This document shows positions 24,866 to 34,235 of a stretch of 64,000 bases of DNA, piece by piece. Location: the NCBI GenBank assembly GCA_963675235.2, contig CAXXFU010000009.1, positions 116,478-180,477 of the forward strand, written 5' to 3'. The notes under the pieces are model-generated. The model searched no databases, was not told the origin of the DNA, and saw nothing but the letters and a program-made list of their open reading frames with translations. The translations under genes and the position numbers were made by a program. The stretch's first letter is position 1. Each line of letters opens with the position of its first letter. The DNA is from JAHJQZ01 sp963675235 (GTDB lineage Bacteria > Pseudomonadota > Alphaproteobacteria > Rhizobiales > Devosiaceae).

Positions 24866-25914
24866 TGTCGGTGCGTCGCCTGGCAGATGATGCCATCCAG
24901 CCCAAGAGTTTCGCCTTCAACAAGGAGAATGCCGCCTGGGCCAAGAAGCGCATGGCGCTTTATCCCGAAGGCCGGCAGCAGTCGGCCGTCATCCCGCTGT
25001 TGATGCGGGCACAGGAACAGGAAGGCTGGGTCACCAAGCCTGCCATCGAGGAGATCGCCAAGATGCTTGGCATGGCGACGATCCGCGTCCTCGAGGTTGC
25101 AACCTTCTACACTCAGTTCCAATTGAAGCCGGTCGGCACCAAGGCCCATGTCCAGGTTTGCGGCACAACGCCGTGCATGCTGCGCGGGGCCGAAGGGCTG
25201 CGCCATGTCTGCCAGCACAAGATCCACCCGGACGCCCATCACACCAATGCCGACGGCACGCTGAGCTGGGAAGAGGTCGAATGCCTCGGCGCCTGCGTCA
25301 ACGCCCCGATGGTGATGATCGGTTCGGATACCTACGAGGATCTGACTCCGGAGCGGCTCGAGGAGATCATCGACGCCTTCGCAAAGGGTGAAGGCGACAC
25401 GGTACCGGTCGGGCCGCAGAATGGCCGCCAGTTTTCCGCCCCGATCACCGGGCCGACGGCACTGACCGATATCGGCGCCAAGACCCCTGTGCGCGCCGCC
25501 ACCGCCAAGCGGGCGCCGGCCAAGAAGGCTGCGACTGCCAAGCCGGCGGCCAGCAAGGCCGAAAAGCCGGCGACCAAGGCGACAGCTGCACCCAAGACCA
25601 AAGCCAAGCCGGCCGCCGCCAAGGCGGAACCGAAGCCCAAGAAGGGCGCGCTGTTCGTCGCGCCGAAGGGCAAGGTCGACGATCTCAAGCTGATCTCGGG
25701 CGTCGGGCCGGTCCTCGAGAAAAAACTCAATGATTTCGGCGTCACCCAGTTCGCCCAGATCGCCAGCTTCAAGAAGGCCGATATCGAAAAGCTCGACGAG
25801 GGTCTCAACTTCAAGGGCCGCATCGTCCGTGATGAGTGGGTCAAGCAGGCCAAGGCGCTGGCCAAGGGCGGCGCCGAGGAATACCGCAAGGTGTTCGGGA
25901 AGGATCCGCGCTGA
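24865..25914 (+). CDS. nuoE: NADH-quinone oxidoreductase subunit E with C-terminal extension
   Basis: 349 aa, about twice the usual 160-190. The N-terminal two-thirds is a thioredoxin-like 24-kDa subunit; its 2Fe-2S ligands are Cys99, Cys104, Cys140 and Cys144. Residues of about 205-265 form a Lys/Ala/Pro-rich linker. The last 75 or so residues contain LKLISGVGPVLEKKLNDFGV, a helix-hairpin-helix-type motif normally seen in DNA-interacting proteins. The extension is common in rhizobial NuoE; its role is unknown. Confidence 0.94.
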   Translation: MSVRRLADDAIQPKSFAFNKENAAWAKKRMALYPEGRQQSAVIPLLMRAQEQEGWVTKPAIEEIAKMLGMATIRVLEVATFYTQFQLKPVGTKAHVQVCGTTPCMLRGAEGLRHVCQHKIHPDAHHTNADGTLSWEEVECLGACVNAPMVMIGSDTYEDLTPERLEEIIDAFAKGEGDTVPVGPQNGRQFSAPITGPTALTDIGAKTPVRAATAKRAPAKKAATAKPAASKAEKPATKATAAPKTKAKPAAAKAEPKPKKGALFVAPKGKVDDLKLISGVGPVLEKKLNDFGVTQFAQIASFKKADIEKLDEGLNFKGRIVRDEWVKQAKALAKGGAEEYRKVFGKDPR

Positions 25915-26150
25915 TGCCAGAGACAAAAGACATGCCCGATGAAAAGCAGCCGGTAAAGCCGGGCCTGCCGTTCGGCCTGACGCCCCGCGACGTCATCTAC
26001 GGCGTCGTCACGGTTCTCGGCTTCTACTACATCGTCTCCGGGCTCAATGGCTCCCTGGCCTGGGGGTTGTCCGACACCGTCGTCACCGCTCTTGGCGGGA
26101 TCATCGGTCTCGCCGCCGCCTTCGCGCTTTCCTGGCTGAGGAAAAGGTAA
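25914..26150 (+). CDS. Small membrane protein within the nuo operon
   Basis: 78 aa with a hydrophilic N-terminus, two hydrophobic segments (about residues 29-45 and 54-72) and a basic end (RKR). The ATG overlaps the nuoE stop by one base, and its stop overlaps the nuoF ATG, so it is translated in step with complex I. It is not one of the 14 core subunits. Possible roles are assembly or accessory subunit. The ATG at 25932 is an alternative start. Confidence 0.8.
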   Translation: MPETKDMPDEKQPVKPGLPFGLTPRDVIYGVVTVLGFYYIVSGLNGSLAWGLSDTVVTALGGIIGLAAAFALSWLRKR

Positions 26151-27457
26151 TGCTTCAGGACAAGGACCGCATTTTCACCAATCTGTATGGCCTTCACGAC
26201 TGGCGCCTCGCCGGCGCAAAGTCGCGCGGCGGCTGGTCGGGCACCAAGGCGCTGGTCGAAAAGGGCCGCGACTGGCTGACCAACGAGGTCAAGGCTTCCG
26301 GCCTCAAGGGCCGTGGCGGTGCCGGTTTCCCGACCGGGCTCAAATGGTCGTTCATGCCCAAGCAGTCCGACGGACGGCCGCACTACCTTCTGGTCAATGC
26401 CGACGAATCCGAGCCGGGCACCTGCAAGGACCGCGAGATCCTCAGGCACGATCCGCACCTTCTGATCGAGGGTTGCCTTCTCGCCTGCCGCGCCATGGAT
26501 GCGCATCTGGCCTTCGTCTATATCCGCGGCGAATTCATCCGCGAGCGCCAGCGTTTCGAGGCGGCGGTCGAGGAAGCCTACGAGGCCGGGCTGATCGGCA
26601 AGAACAACATCCACGGCTGGGATCTCGACATCATCGTCCATCACGGCGCCGGCGCCTATATCTGCGGCGAGGAAACGGCCCTGATGGAAAGCCTCGAGGG
26701 CAAGAAGGGCCAGCCCCGCCTCAAGCCGCCGTTCCCGGCCGGAGTCGGCGTCTACGGCAACCCCACCACCGTCAACAATGTCGAATCGATCGCGGTGGTT
26801 CCGGATATCCTGAGGCGCGGCGCCTCCTGGTTCTCCTCGATTGGCCGCGAGAACAATTTCGGCCCGAAGCTGTTCATGGTTTCCGGCCACGTCAACACGC
26901 CGGTAACTGTCGAGGAAGCGCTGGGTATTCCGTTCAAGGAACTGATCGAGAAGCACGCCGGCGGTATTCGCGGCGGCTGGGACAATCTTCTGGCAGTCAT
27001 CCCCGGCGGCGCTTCGTGCCCGGCGGTCCGCGCCGACCAGATCATGGACGCCCAGATGGATTTCGACGGCATGAAGGGGATCGGCTCGAGCTTCGGCACC
27101 GGCGGTCTCATCGTCATGGACAAGTCGACCGACATCATCAAGGCGATCTGGCGTATCGCTGCCTTCTTCAAGCACGAGAGCTGTGGACAGTGCACGCCGT
27201 GCCGCGAAGGCACCGGCTGGATGATGCGGGTGGTCGAGCGCATGGTCGAGGGCAGGGCGCAGAAGCGCGAGATCGACATGCTGTTCGATGTCTCCAAGCA
27301 GGTCGAGGGCCACACCATCTGTGCCCTTGGCGATGCCGCCGCCTGGCCGATCCAGGGCCTTATCAGGAATTTCCGACCGGTGATCGAGGAACGTATCGAC
27401 GCCTATACCGCCCGGTCGGACAGTGACGGCGCCGTGCCGTCGATCGCGGCGGAGTAG
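26150..27457 (+). CDS. nuoF: NADH-quinone oxidoreductase subunit F
   Basis: 435-aa NADH-binding 51-kDa subunit carrying FMN and cluster N3. The glycine-rich GLKGRGGAGFPTGLKW binds NADH/FMN; the 4Fe-4S motif CGQCTPCREG is at about residues 345-354, with the fourth Cys in TICALGDAA. It overlaps the preceding small gene by one base. Confidence 0.96.
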   Translation: MLQDKDRIFTNLYGLHDWRLAGAKSRGGWSGTKALVEKGRDWLTNEVKASGLKGRGGAGFPTGLKWSFMPKQSDGRPHYLLVNADESEPGTCKDREILRHDPHLLIEGCLLACRAMDAHLAFVYIRGEFIRERQRFEAAVEEAYEAGLIGKNNIHGWDLDIIVHHGAGAYICGEETALMESLEGKKGQPRLKPPFPAGVGVYGNPTTVNNVESIAVVPDILRRGASWFSSIGRENNFGPKLFMVSGHVNTPVTVEEALGIPFKELIEKHAGGIRGGWDNLLAVIPGGASCPAVRADQIMDAQMDFDGMKGIGSSFGTGGLIVMDKSTDIIKAIWRIAAFFKHESCGQCTPCREGTGWMMRVVERMVEGRAQKREIDMLFDVSKQVEGHTICALGDAAAWPIQGLIRNFRPVIEERIDAYTARSDSDGAVPSIAAE

Positions 27458-27461
27458 TTTC

Positions 27462-29567
27462 ATGGCCAATCTCAAAGTCGACGGCAAGCTGATCGAGGTC
27501 CCGGACCACTTCACGCTGATGCAGGCGGCCGAAGCGGCTGGCGCCGAAATTCCGCGCTTCTGCTATCACGAGCGCCTGTCGGTTGCCGGCAATTGCCGCA
27601 TGTGCCTGGTCGAGGTGAAGGGCGGGCCGCCCAAGCCGCAGGCGAGCTGCGCCATGTCGGTCAAGGATCTTCGCCCCGGCCCGAACGGCGAGCCGCCGGA
27701 GATGTTCACCAACACCCCGATGGTCAAGAAGGCCCGCGAAGGGGTGATGGAGTTCCTGCTCATCAACCACCCGCTCGACTGCCCGATCTGTGACCAGGGT
27801 GGCGAATGCGACCTGCAGGACCAGGCCATGGCCTATGGCGTCGACAAGTCGCGTTTTTCGGAAAACAAGCGCGCCGTCGAAGACAAGTACATGGGCCCGC
27901 TGGTCAACACCGTCATGACCCGCTGCATCCAGTGCACGCGCTGCGTCCGCTTCATCACCGAGGTGGCCGGCGTCTCCGAACTGGGTCTGGTCAATCGCGG
28001 CGAGGATGCCGAGATCACACCCTATCTCGAACAGGCGCTGACCAGTGAATTGCAGGGCAATATCATCGATCTGTGCCCGGTGGGTGCGCTGACAAGCAAG
28101 CCCTATGCCTTCCACGCACGGCCCTGGGAGCTGTCCAAGACCGAAAGCATCGATGTCATGGATGCCGTGGGCTCCAATATCCGCGTCGATGCGCGCGGAC
28201 GCGAAGTGATGCGGGTGCTGCCGCGTCTGCACGAAGACGTCAACGAGGAATGGATTTCCGACAAGACGCGCTTCATCTGGGACGGGCTCAAGGCCCAGCG
28301 TCTCGACCGGCCTTATGTCAAGAAGAACGGCAAGCTCGTGGCCGCGAGCTGGGACGAGGCGCTCTCCGCCGTGGCCAAGAAGCTCAAGAAGGCGGGCAGG
28401 AAGGTCGGCGCCATTGCTGGCGACCTCTCGGGCGTCGAGGAAATGTTTGCCTTGAAGGACCTGCTCGGATCACTCGGTTCGGGCATGACCGATTGCCGTC
28501 CGCCCATGTCGGGCATCGACCCGATGACGCCGCGTGGCGCCTATATCCTCAATCCCGGCATTGCCGGCATCGAGAAGGCCGACGCCATCCTGCTGGTCGG
28601 CACCAATCCGCGCAAGGAAGCGGCGCTGGTCAATGCCCGCATCCGAAAGACCTGGCGCAATGGCGACGTCGCGATCGGTGTCATCGGCGACGCCGCCGAC
28701 CTGACCTATGACTACGAGCATATCGGCAGCGACAGCGCCGCGCTCGCCGCTCTGGCCGACGGCAAGCACACGTTCGCCAAGGTCCTGAAATCCGCCAAAC
28801 ACCCGCTGATCATCGTCGGCGAAGGCGCGGTCAGCCATGCGGGCTTGGGCAAGCAGGCCGGGCGCGACGTGCTGGCGATGGCTTTGCAAATCGCCAAGAA
28901 CGCCGACGGCTTGCGCGACGACTGGACCGGATTCGGCATGTTGCACAATGCGGCGGGCCGGGTCGGCGGTCTCGACATCGGTTTCGTGCCGCACAATGGC
29001 GGCGTCTGCTCGGCCGACCAGATCGGCCTTGCCGCCAAGGGTGAGCTCGATGTCCTGTTCCTGCTCGGCGCCGACGAATACGACATGCAGGCGATGGGCA
29101 AGGCCTTCGTCGTCTATATCGGCAGCCACGGCGATGCCGGCGCCCACCGCGCCGATGTCATCCTGCCGGGCGCAGCCTATACCGAGAAATCGGCGACCTA
29201 TGTCAACACCGAGGGCCGGGTGCAGCAGACGGCGCGGGCCGTGTTCCCGCCGGGCGATGCCAAGGAAGACTGGGCCATCATCCGGGCACTCTCCGGCGTT
29301 CTCGGATCGCCTTTGCCCTACGACTCGCTTCGGCAGTTGCGGGCGCGGCTCTACGAGGTTCATCCGCATCTGGCACGGCTCGATGTTGCCGAACCGGGCA
29401 AGTCGGCCGAACTCGCCGAGCGGGCAGGGCGTCCTGACACGCTCATCGACGCGGTGCTTACCTCGCCGATTGGCGATTTCTATCTCACCAACCCGATCGC
29501 GCGCGCTTCCGCCGTGATGGGGGAATGCGCGCAACTGGCAGCCGGCCTCAAGCAGGCGGCGGAGTAG
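27462..29567 (+). CDS. nuoG: NADH-quinone oxidoreductase subunit G
   Basis: 701-aa 75-kDa-type subunit. The N-terminal 2Fe-2S domain has CYHERLSVAGNCRMC; then the His/Cys 4Fe-4S site with CPICDQGGECDLQ and a further CIQCTRCVRF cluster, followed by a molybdopterin-oxidoreductase-like domain. The ATG at 27462 is chosen to give MANLKVDGK, the usual start. It lies 4 bp after nuoF. Confidence 0.96.
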   Translation: MANLKVDGKLIEVPDHFTLMQAAEAAGAEIPRFCYHERLSVAGNCRMCLVEVKGGPPKPQASCAMSVKDLRPGPNGEPPEMFTNTPMVKKAREGVMEFLLINHPLDCPICDQGGECDLQDQAMAYGVDKSRFSENKRAVEDKYMGPLVNTVMTRCIQCTRCVRFITEVAGVSELGLVNRGEDAEITPYLEQALTSELQGNIIDLCPVGALTSKPYAFHARPWELSKTESIDVMDAVGSNIRVDARGREVMRVLPRLHEDVNEEWISDKTRFIWDGLKAQRLDRPYVKKNGKLVAASWDEALSAVAKKLKKAGRKVGAIAGDLSGVEEMFALKDLLGSLGSGMTDCRPPMSGIDPMTPRGAYILNPGIAGIEKADAILLVGTNPRKEAALVNARIRKTWRNGDVAIGVIGDAADLTYDYEHIGSDSAALAALADGKHTFAKVLKSAKHPLIIVGEGAVSHAGLGKQAGRDVLAMALQIAKNADGLRDDWTGFGMLHNAAGRVGGLDIGFVPHNGGVCSADQIGLAAKGELDVLFLLGADEYDMQAMGKAFVVYIGSHGDAGAHRADVILPGAAYTEKSATYVNTEGRVQQTARAVFPPGDAKEDWAIIRALSGVLGSPLPYDSLRQLRARLYEVHPHLARLDVAEPGKSAELAERAGRPDTLIDAVLTSPIGDFYLTNPIARASAVMGECAQLAAGLKQAAE

Positions 29568-29570
29568 GTC

Positions 29571-30671
29571 ATGGATTGGTTCGTTTCAGCCCTCGATTAT
29601 CTGCTCGGCCTGAGCTTTTTCGGGCTCGGCAATGAGATCGGCTTCGTCTGGAAGGCGCTGCTGCTGCTCGTCGCCTTGCTGATCTTCATCGCCTTCATCC
29701 TGCTCGCCGACCGCAAGATCTGGGCGGCGGTGCAGATGCGGCGCGGCCCCAATGTCGTTGGCGCCTTCGGCCTGTTGCAGAGCTTCGCCGACCTGTTGAA
29801 ATTCGTCTTCAAGGAACCGCTCATTCCGGCCGGCTCGGACAAGATGGTGTTTCTGCTCGCCCCGCTGGTCACGGTGACGCTGTCGCTCGCCGCCTGGGCG
29901 ATCATCCCGCTCGATGCCGGGTGGGAGCTGGCCAACATCAATGTCGGGGTACTCTATATCCTCGCCATCTCCTCGCTCGGTGTTTACGGCATCATCATGG
30001 GCGGCTGGGCCTCGAACTCGAAATATCCGTTCCTGTCGGCGCTGCGCTCGGCAGCGCAGATGGTTTCCTACGAGGTCTCGATCGGCTTCGTCATCGTCAC
30101 CGTGCTGCTGTGCGCCGGATCGCTCAACCTGACCGACATCGTCGTGGCCCAGAATTCGGGCGGTCTGGCCTCGATGCTCGGCGTGCCGGCCCTGACCTTC
30201 TTGAACTGGTACTGGCTGCCGCTGTTCCCGATGTTCGTCATTTTCTTCATCTCGGCCCTGGCCGAGACCAACCGGCCGCCCTTCGACCTCGTCGAGGCGG
30301 AGTCCGAACTGGTTGCCGGTTTCATGGTCGAATACGGCTCGACCCCGTACATGATGTTCATGCTCGGCGAGTACGTGGCGATCATCACCATGTCGGCGAT
30401 GATGACCATCCTGTTCATGGGCGGCTGGGCCGCTCCGCTCGATTTCGCCCCCTTCACCTGGGTGCCGGGCTCGGTGTGGTTCATCATCAAGGTCTGCATG
30501 GCCTTCTTCATGTTCTCGATCGTCAAGGCCTTCGTGCCGCGCTACCGCTACGACCAGTTGATGCGTCTTGGCTGGAAGGTCTTCCTGCCGATCTCGCTCG
30601 CTGCCGTCGTCGTCGTGGCGCTCGTCCTGCAATTGACCGGCTGGGGCTTCATCCCCGGCATGGCAGCCTGA
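29571..30671 (+). CDS. nuoH: NADH-quinone oxidoreductase subunit H
   Basis: 366-aa membrane subunit joining the peripheral and membrane arms and lining the quinone tunnel. Eight or so hydrophobic segments; signatures MQMRRGPNVVG-like (VQMRRGPNVVGAFG) and AETNRPPFDLVEAESELVAG are present. 3 bp after nuoG. Confidence 0.96.
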   Translation: MDWFVSALDYLLGLSFFGLGNEIGFVWKALLLLVALLIFIAFILLADRKIWAAVQMRRGPNVVGAFGLLQSFADLLKFVFKEPLIPAGSDKMVFLLAPLVTVTLSLAAWAIIPLDAGWELANINVGVLYILAISSLGVYGIIMGGWASNSKYPFLSALRSAAQMVSYEVSIGFVIVTVLLCAGSLNLTDIVVAQNSGGLASMLGVPALTFLNWYWLPLFPMFVIFFISALAETNRPPFDLVEAESELVAGFMVEYGSTPYMMFMLGEYVAIITMSAMMTILFMGGWAAPLDFAPFTWVPGSVWFIIKVCMAFFMFSIVKAFVPRYRYDQLMRLGWKVFLPISLAAVVVVALVLQLTGWGFIPGMAA

Positions 30672-30682
30672 GGAGAACGGAT

Positions 30683-31171
30683 ATGCGTTTCGCCCAATTC
30701 CTCAATTCGCTGCTCCTGACGGAGTTCTGGCAGGCCCTCGTACTGTCGCTGAGATATTTCTTCGCGCCCAAGAAGACCCTGGCCTATCCGCACGAGAAAG
30801 GCCCGATCAGCCCGCGCTTCCGTGGCGAGCACGCCTTGCGCCGCTATCCCAACGGCGAAGAGCGCTGCATCGCCTGCAAGCTCTGCGAGGCGATCTGCCC
30901 GGCCCAGGCGATCACCATCGAGGCCGGCCCGCGCCAGAACGACGGCACCCGCCGCACCATCCGTTACGACATCGACATGGTGAAGTGCATCTATTGCGGT
31001 TTCTGCCAGGAAGCCTGTCCGGTCGATGCCATCGTCGAGGGGCCGAATTTCGAATTTGCCACCGAGACCCGCGAGGAGCTCTACTTCTCCAAGGAGAGGC
31101 TGTTGGCCAATGGTGACCGCTGGGAGCGGGAAATCGCCCGCAACATCGCGCTCGACGCGCCGTATCGATAG
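30683..31171 (+). CDS. nuoI: NADH-quinone oxidoreductase subunit I
   Basis: 162-aa peripheral subunit with two 4Fe-4S clusters. Ligands are Cys62/65/68 (CIACKLC) with Cys72, and Cys102/105/108 (CIYCGFC) with Cys112. The ATG at 30683 follows GAGGAGAACGG, an excellent ribosome-binding site. Confidence 0.96.
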   Translation: MRFAQFLNSLLLTEFWQALVLSLRYFFAPKKTLAYPHEKGPISPRFRGEHALRRYPNGEERCIACKLCEAICPAQAITIEAGPRQNDGTRRTIRYDIDMVKCIYCGFCQEACPVDAIVEGPNFEFATETREELYFSKERLLANGDRWEREIARNIALDAPYR

Positions 31172-31180
31172 GAGCGCGGC

Positions 31181-31789
31181 ATGACCCTTTCCCTGTTCTT
31201 TTTCTACCTCTTCGCCGTCGTGCTGCTCGGCTCGGGCTTCATGGTGATCTCGTCGCGCTCACCGGTGCACTCGGTGCTGTTCCTCATCCTGGCGTTCTTC
31301 AACGCCGCTGGCCTGTTCATGCTGGCCGGGGCCGAGTTCCTCGCCATGATGCTGGTCATCGTTTATGTCGGCGCCGTGGCGGTATTGTTCCTGTTCGTCG
31401 TCATGATGCTCGACATCGATTTTGCCGAACTGCGTCAGGGCTTCCTGCAATACGCGCCCATCGGACTTCTGGTCGGCATCGTTCTGGCCATCGAGCTGAT
31501 CATGGTCGGGGCGACCTGGGTCGTTTCGCCGGACGTTGCGGCGCAAAGCGCCATCAGCATCGACGCAACGGTCTCGAATACGCGGGCGCTGGGGCAGGTG
31601 CTCTACACCCGATATGTCTTCGTGTTCCAGGGCGCGGGCCTGGTGCTGCTGGTCGCCATGATCGGCGCCATCGTCCTCGCCCTGAGGCACAAGCCCAACG
31701 TCAAGCGCCAGGATATTGCCACCCAGGTGGCGCGCAAGCCGGAGACGGCAATCGAGGTGGTCAAGGTCAAAAGCGGGCAGGGGTTGTGA
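31181..31789 (+). CDS. nuoJ: NADH-quinone oxidoreductase subunit J
   Basis: 202-aa membrane subunit with about five hydrophobic segments, including VYVGAVAVLFLFVVMML, whose pi-bulge region is typical of NuoJ. A polar C-terminal tail follows. It is separated from nuoK by about 120 bp, the widest gap in the operon. Confidence 0.94.
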   Translation: MTLSLFFFYLFAVVLLGSGFMVISSRSPVHSVLFLILAFFNAAGLFMLAGAEFLAMMLVIVYVGAVAVLFLFVVMMLDIDFAELRQGFLQYAPIGLLVGIVLAIELIMVGATWVVSPDVAAQSAISIDATVSNTRALGQVLYTRYVFVFQGAGLVLLVAMIGAIVLALRHKPNVKRQDIATQVARKPETAIEVVKVKSGQGL

Positions 31790-31790
31790 G

Positions 31791-31913
31791 ATGAATTTCC
31801 CGAAGACAGAAACCGCCCGCTTTACCTTTTTTGTTGATCGCACGCTCGAACCGAAAAGGCGTGAAGCGCTTTTTCCGAGCGCACTCCGCAGCGGACAGGG
31901 GCTCTCGTCATGA
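31791..31913 (+). CDS. Doubtful 40-aa ORF between nuoJ and nuoK
   Basis: It starts one base after the nuoJ stop, and its stop overlaps the nuoK ATG (ATGA), which would give perfect coupling. The peptide is basic, not hydrophobic, and resembles no family I know. Third-position GC is about 57%, well below its neighbours. It may be a real micro-gene, a coupling leader, or an inserted non-coding element with a hairpin-like AAAAGGCG/CGCTTTTT. Confidence 0.3.
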   Translation: MNFPKTETARFTFFVDRTLEPKRREALFPSALRSGQGLSS

Positions 31914-32224
31914 CACCGGATATCGGACTCGGTCACTTCCTGACCGTCGCAGCCATCCTGTTCACCATCGGGGTGTTCGGCATTTTCCTCAATCGCAAGA
32001 ACGTCATCATCATCCTGATGTCGATCGAATTGATCCTGTTGTCGGTCAACATCAATTTCGTGGCGTTCTCGGCCCACCTCAACGACCTCGCCGGCCAGGT
32101 GTTCGCACTGCTGATCCTGACCGTCGCCGCCGCCGAGGCAGCCATCGGGTTGGCCATTCTCGTGATCTTCTTCCGCAACCGCGGCTCCATCGCGGTCGAC
32201 GACGTCAATATGATGAAGGGCTAG
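31910..32224 (+). CDS. nuoK: NADH-quinone oxidoreductase subunit K
   Basis: 104-aa membrane subunit with three hydrophobic helices. The conserved glutamates for proton transfer lie in SIELILLSVNINFV and AAAEAAIGLAI. 7 bp before nuoL. Confidence 0.95.
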   Translation: MTPDIGLGHFLTVAAILFTIGVFGIFLNRKNVIIILMSIELILLSVNINFVAFSAHLNDLAGQVFALLILTVAAAEAAIGLAILVIFFRNRGSIAVDDVNMMKG

Positions 32225-32231
32225 GGCCAAT

Positions 32232-34232
32232 ATGGACCTGACATATCAAGCCATTGTCTTTCTTCCGCTGATCGGTTTCCTGATTGCCGGCCTGTTCGGC
32301 AAGCAGATCGGTGACCGCGGCTCCGAGGTGGTGACCTCCAGCCTGCTGGTCGTTGCCGCCCTTTTGTCGTGGATTGTCTTCTTGCCGATGATGTTCGCCG
32401 GCACACCCGCCGAGGGCGCGCATGGCGAAGTCGCCATGCATGCCGAGGCAATCAAGGTCGAGCTGTTCCGCTGGATCTCCTCGGGCGACCTCAACGTCGC
32501 CTGGGCCCTGCGCATCGACACGCTGACTGCGGTCATGCTGGTGGTGGTGACGACGATCTCGGCGGTCGTCCACGTCTATTCGATCGGCTACATGGCCGAG
32601 GACCCGGGCCGGTCGCGCTTTTTCGCCTATCTGAGCCTGTTCACCTTCGCCATGCTGATGCTGGTGACCGCCGACAACCTGGTGCAGATGTTCTTCGGCT
32701 GGGAAGGCGTGGGTCTTGCGTCCTACCTGCTCATCGGCTTCTGGTATCAAAAGCCCAGTGCCAATGCCGCTGCCATGAAGGCCTTCGTCGTCAACCGCAT
32801 CGGCGACTTCGGCTTCTCGCTCGGTATTTTCGGCACCTTCTTCCTCATCGGTCATCTCGACTTCGATTCCATCTTCCACGGCATCGAGGGTGTGAAGGGC
32901 ACGACGCTGCACTTCCTCTGGGGCGACTGGGATGCGCTGACCGTTATCGCGCTCTTGCTGTTCGTCGGCGCCATGGGCAAGTCGGCACAGTTCCTGCTGC
33001 ACACCTGGCTGCCGGACGCCATGGAAGGCCCGACCCCGGTCTCGGCCCTCATTCACGCCGCGACAATGGTCACCGCCGGCGTGTTCATGGTGGCGCGGCT
33101 GTCGCCGATCTTCGAAGCCTCGCCGGTCGCCATGACCGTCGTGCTCTATATCGGCGCCATCACCGCCTTCTTCGCGGCGACGGTTGGCCTGGTGCAGAAC
33201 GACATCAAGCGCGTCATCGCCTATTCGACCTGTTCCCAGCTCGGCTACATGTTCGTGGCGCTTGGGGCAGGGGTCTATTCGGCCGGCATCTTCCACCTGT
33301 TCACCCACGCCTTCTTCAAGGCCCTTCTGTTCCTCGCAGCCGGCTCGGTGATCCATGCCATGCACCATGAGCAGGACATGCGCCGGATGGGGGGCCTCAG
33401 GAAGAAGATCCCGGTCACCTATTGGCTGATGATTATCGGCACTCTGGCGTTGACCGGCGTTGGCATTCCGGGCTCGCCGCTCGGCTTTGCCGGCTTCTTC
33501 TCCAAGGACGCCATCATCGAGGCGGCCTACGGAGTTGGCGGTGCTGCCGGGTTCTTCGGTTTCTGGTCTCTGGTCATTGCGGCGCTGTTCACCAGCTTCT
33601 ATTCCTGGCGCCTGATCCACATGACCTTCCACGGGTCGACCAAGGCCGATCACCACACCTACGACCACGCCCACGAGAGCCCGAACGTCATGATCTGGCC
33701 GCTCTATGTGCTGGCGGCGGGTGCAGTTCTGGCCGGCGTCGTGTTCAACGATGCCTTCTTCGGCCATGCCGAGCATATCGCCCATTTCTTTGCCGGTTCG
33801 ATTGTCGTCAACGAGCATGCGCTCGAAGCGGCGCACGCGGCGCCGCTGTGGGCCAAGTGGAGCGCCACCGTTGCCATGCTGATCGGTTTCGGAGTGGCGT
33901 GGTGGATGTATGTCGTCGACACCTCGCTGCCGGCGCGTCTCGCCGCCTCGCAGCGCGTGCTCTACAGGTTCCTGTTGAACAAGTGGTATTTCGATGAGCT
34001 CTACGACGCGATCTTCATCAAGCCGACCTTGTGGATCGGGCGGGCGCTGTGGCGCGGATTCGACGACTGGTTCATCGACAAGACAATCGTCGAGGGCCTC
34101 GGGGACCGCGTCAAGGACGTGACCGCGCGCGTGGTCAAGCTGCAATCGGGCTATCTGTATCACTATGCGTTCGCCATGCTCATCGGCGTGGCGGCGCTTT
34201 TGACCTGGGCCATCGCCGGGGGGCTGATCTAG
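32232..34232 (+). CDS. nuoL: NADH-quinone oxidoreductase subunit L
   Basis: 666-aa antiporter-like proton-pumping subunit at the tip of the membrane arm. Signatures include FFGWEGVGLASYLLIGFW and LLHTWLPDAMEGPTPVSALI; the amphipathic C-terminal region typical of NuoL follows. 3 bp before nuoM. Confidence 0.96.
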   Translation: MDLTYQAIVFLPLIGFLIAGLFGKQIGDRGSEVVTSSLLVVAALLSWIVFLPMMFAGTPAEGAHGEVAMHAEAIKVELFRWISSGDLNVAWALRIDTLTAVMLVVVTTISAVVHVYSIGYMAEDPGRSRFFAYLSLFTFAMLMLVTADNLVQMFFGWEGVGLASYLLIGFWYQKPSANAAAMKAFVVNRIGDFGFSLGIFGTFFLIGHLDFDSIFHGIEGVKGTTLHFLWGDWDALTVIALLLFVGAMGKSAQFLLHTWLPDAMEGPTPVSALIHAATMVTAGVFMVARLSPIFEASPVAMTVVLYIGAITAFFAATVGLVQNDIKRVIAYSTCSQLGYMFVALGAGVYSAGIFHLFTHAFFKALLFLAAGSVIHAMHHEQDMRRMGGLRKKIPVTYWLMIIGTLALTGVGIPGSPLGFAGFFSKDAIIEAAYGVGGAAGFFGFWSLVIAALFTSFYSWRLIHMTFHGSTKADHHTYDHAHESPNVMIWPLYVLAAGAVLAGVVFNDAFFGHAEHIAHFFAGSIVVNEHALEAAHAAPLWAKWSATVAMLIGFGVAWWMYVVDTSLPARLAASQRVLYRFLLNKWYFDELYDAIFIKPTLWIGRALWRGFDDWFIDKTIVEGLGDRVKDVTARVVKLQSGYLYHYAFAMLIGVAALLTWAIAGGLI

Positions 34233-34235
34233 AAG

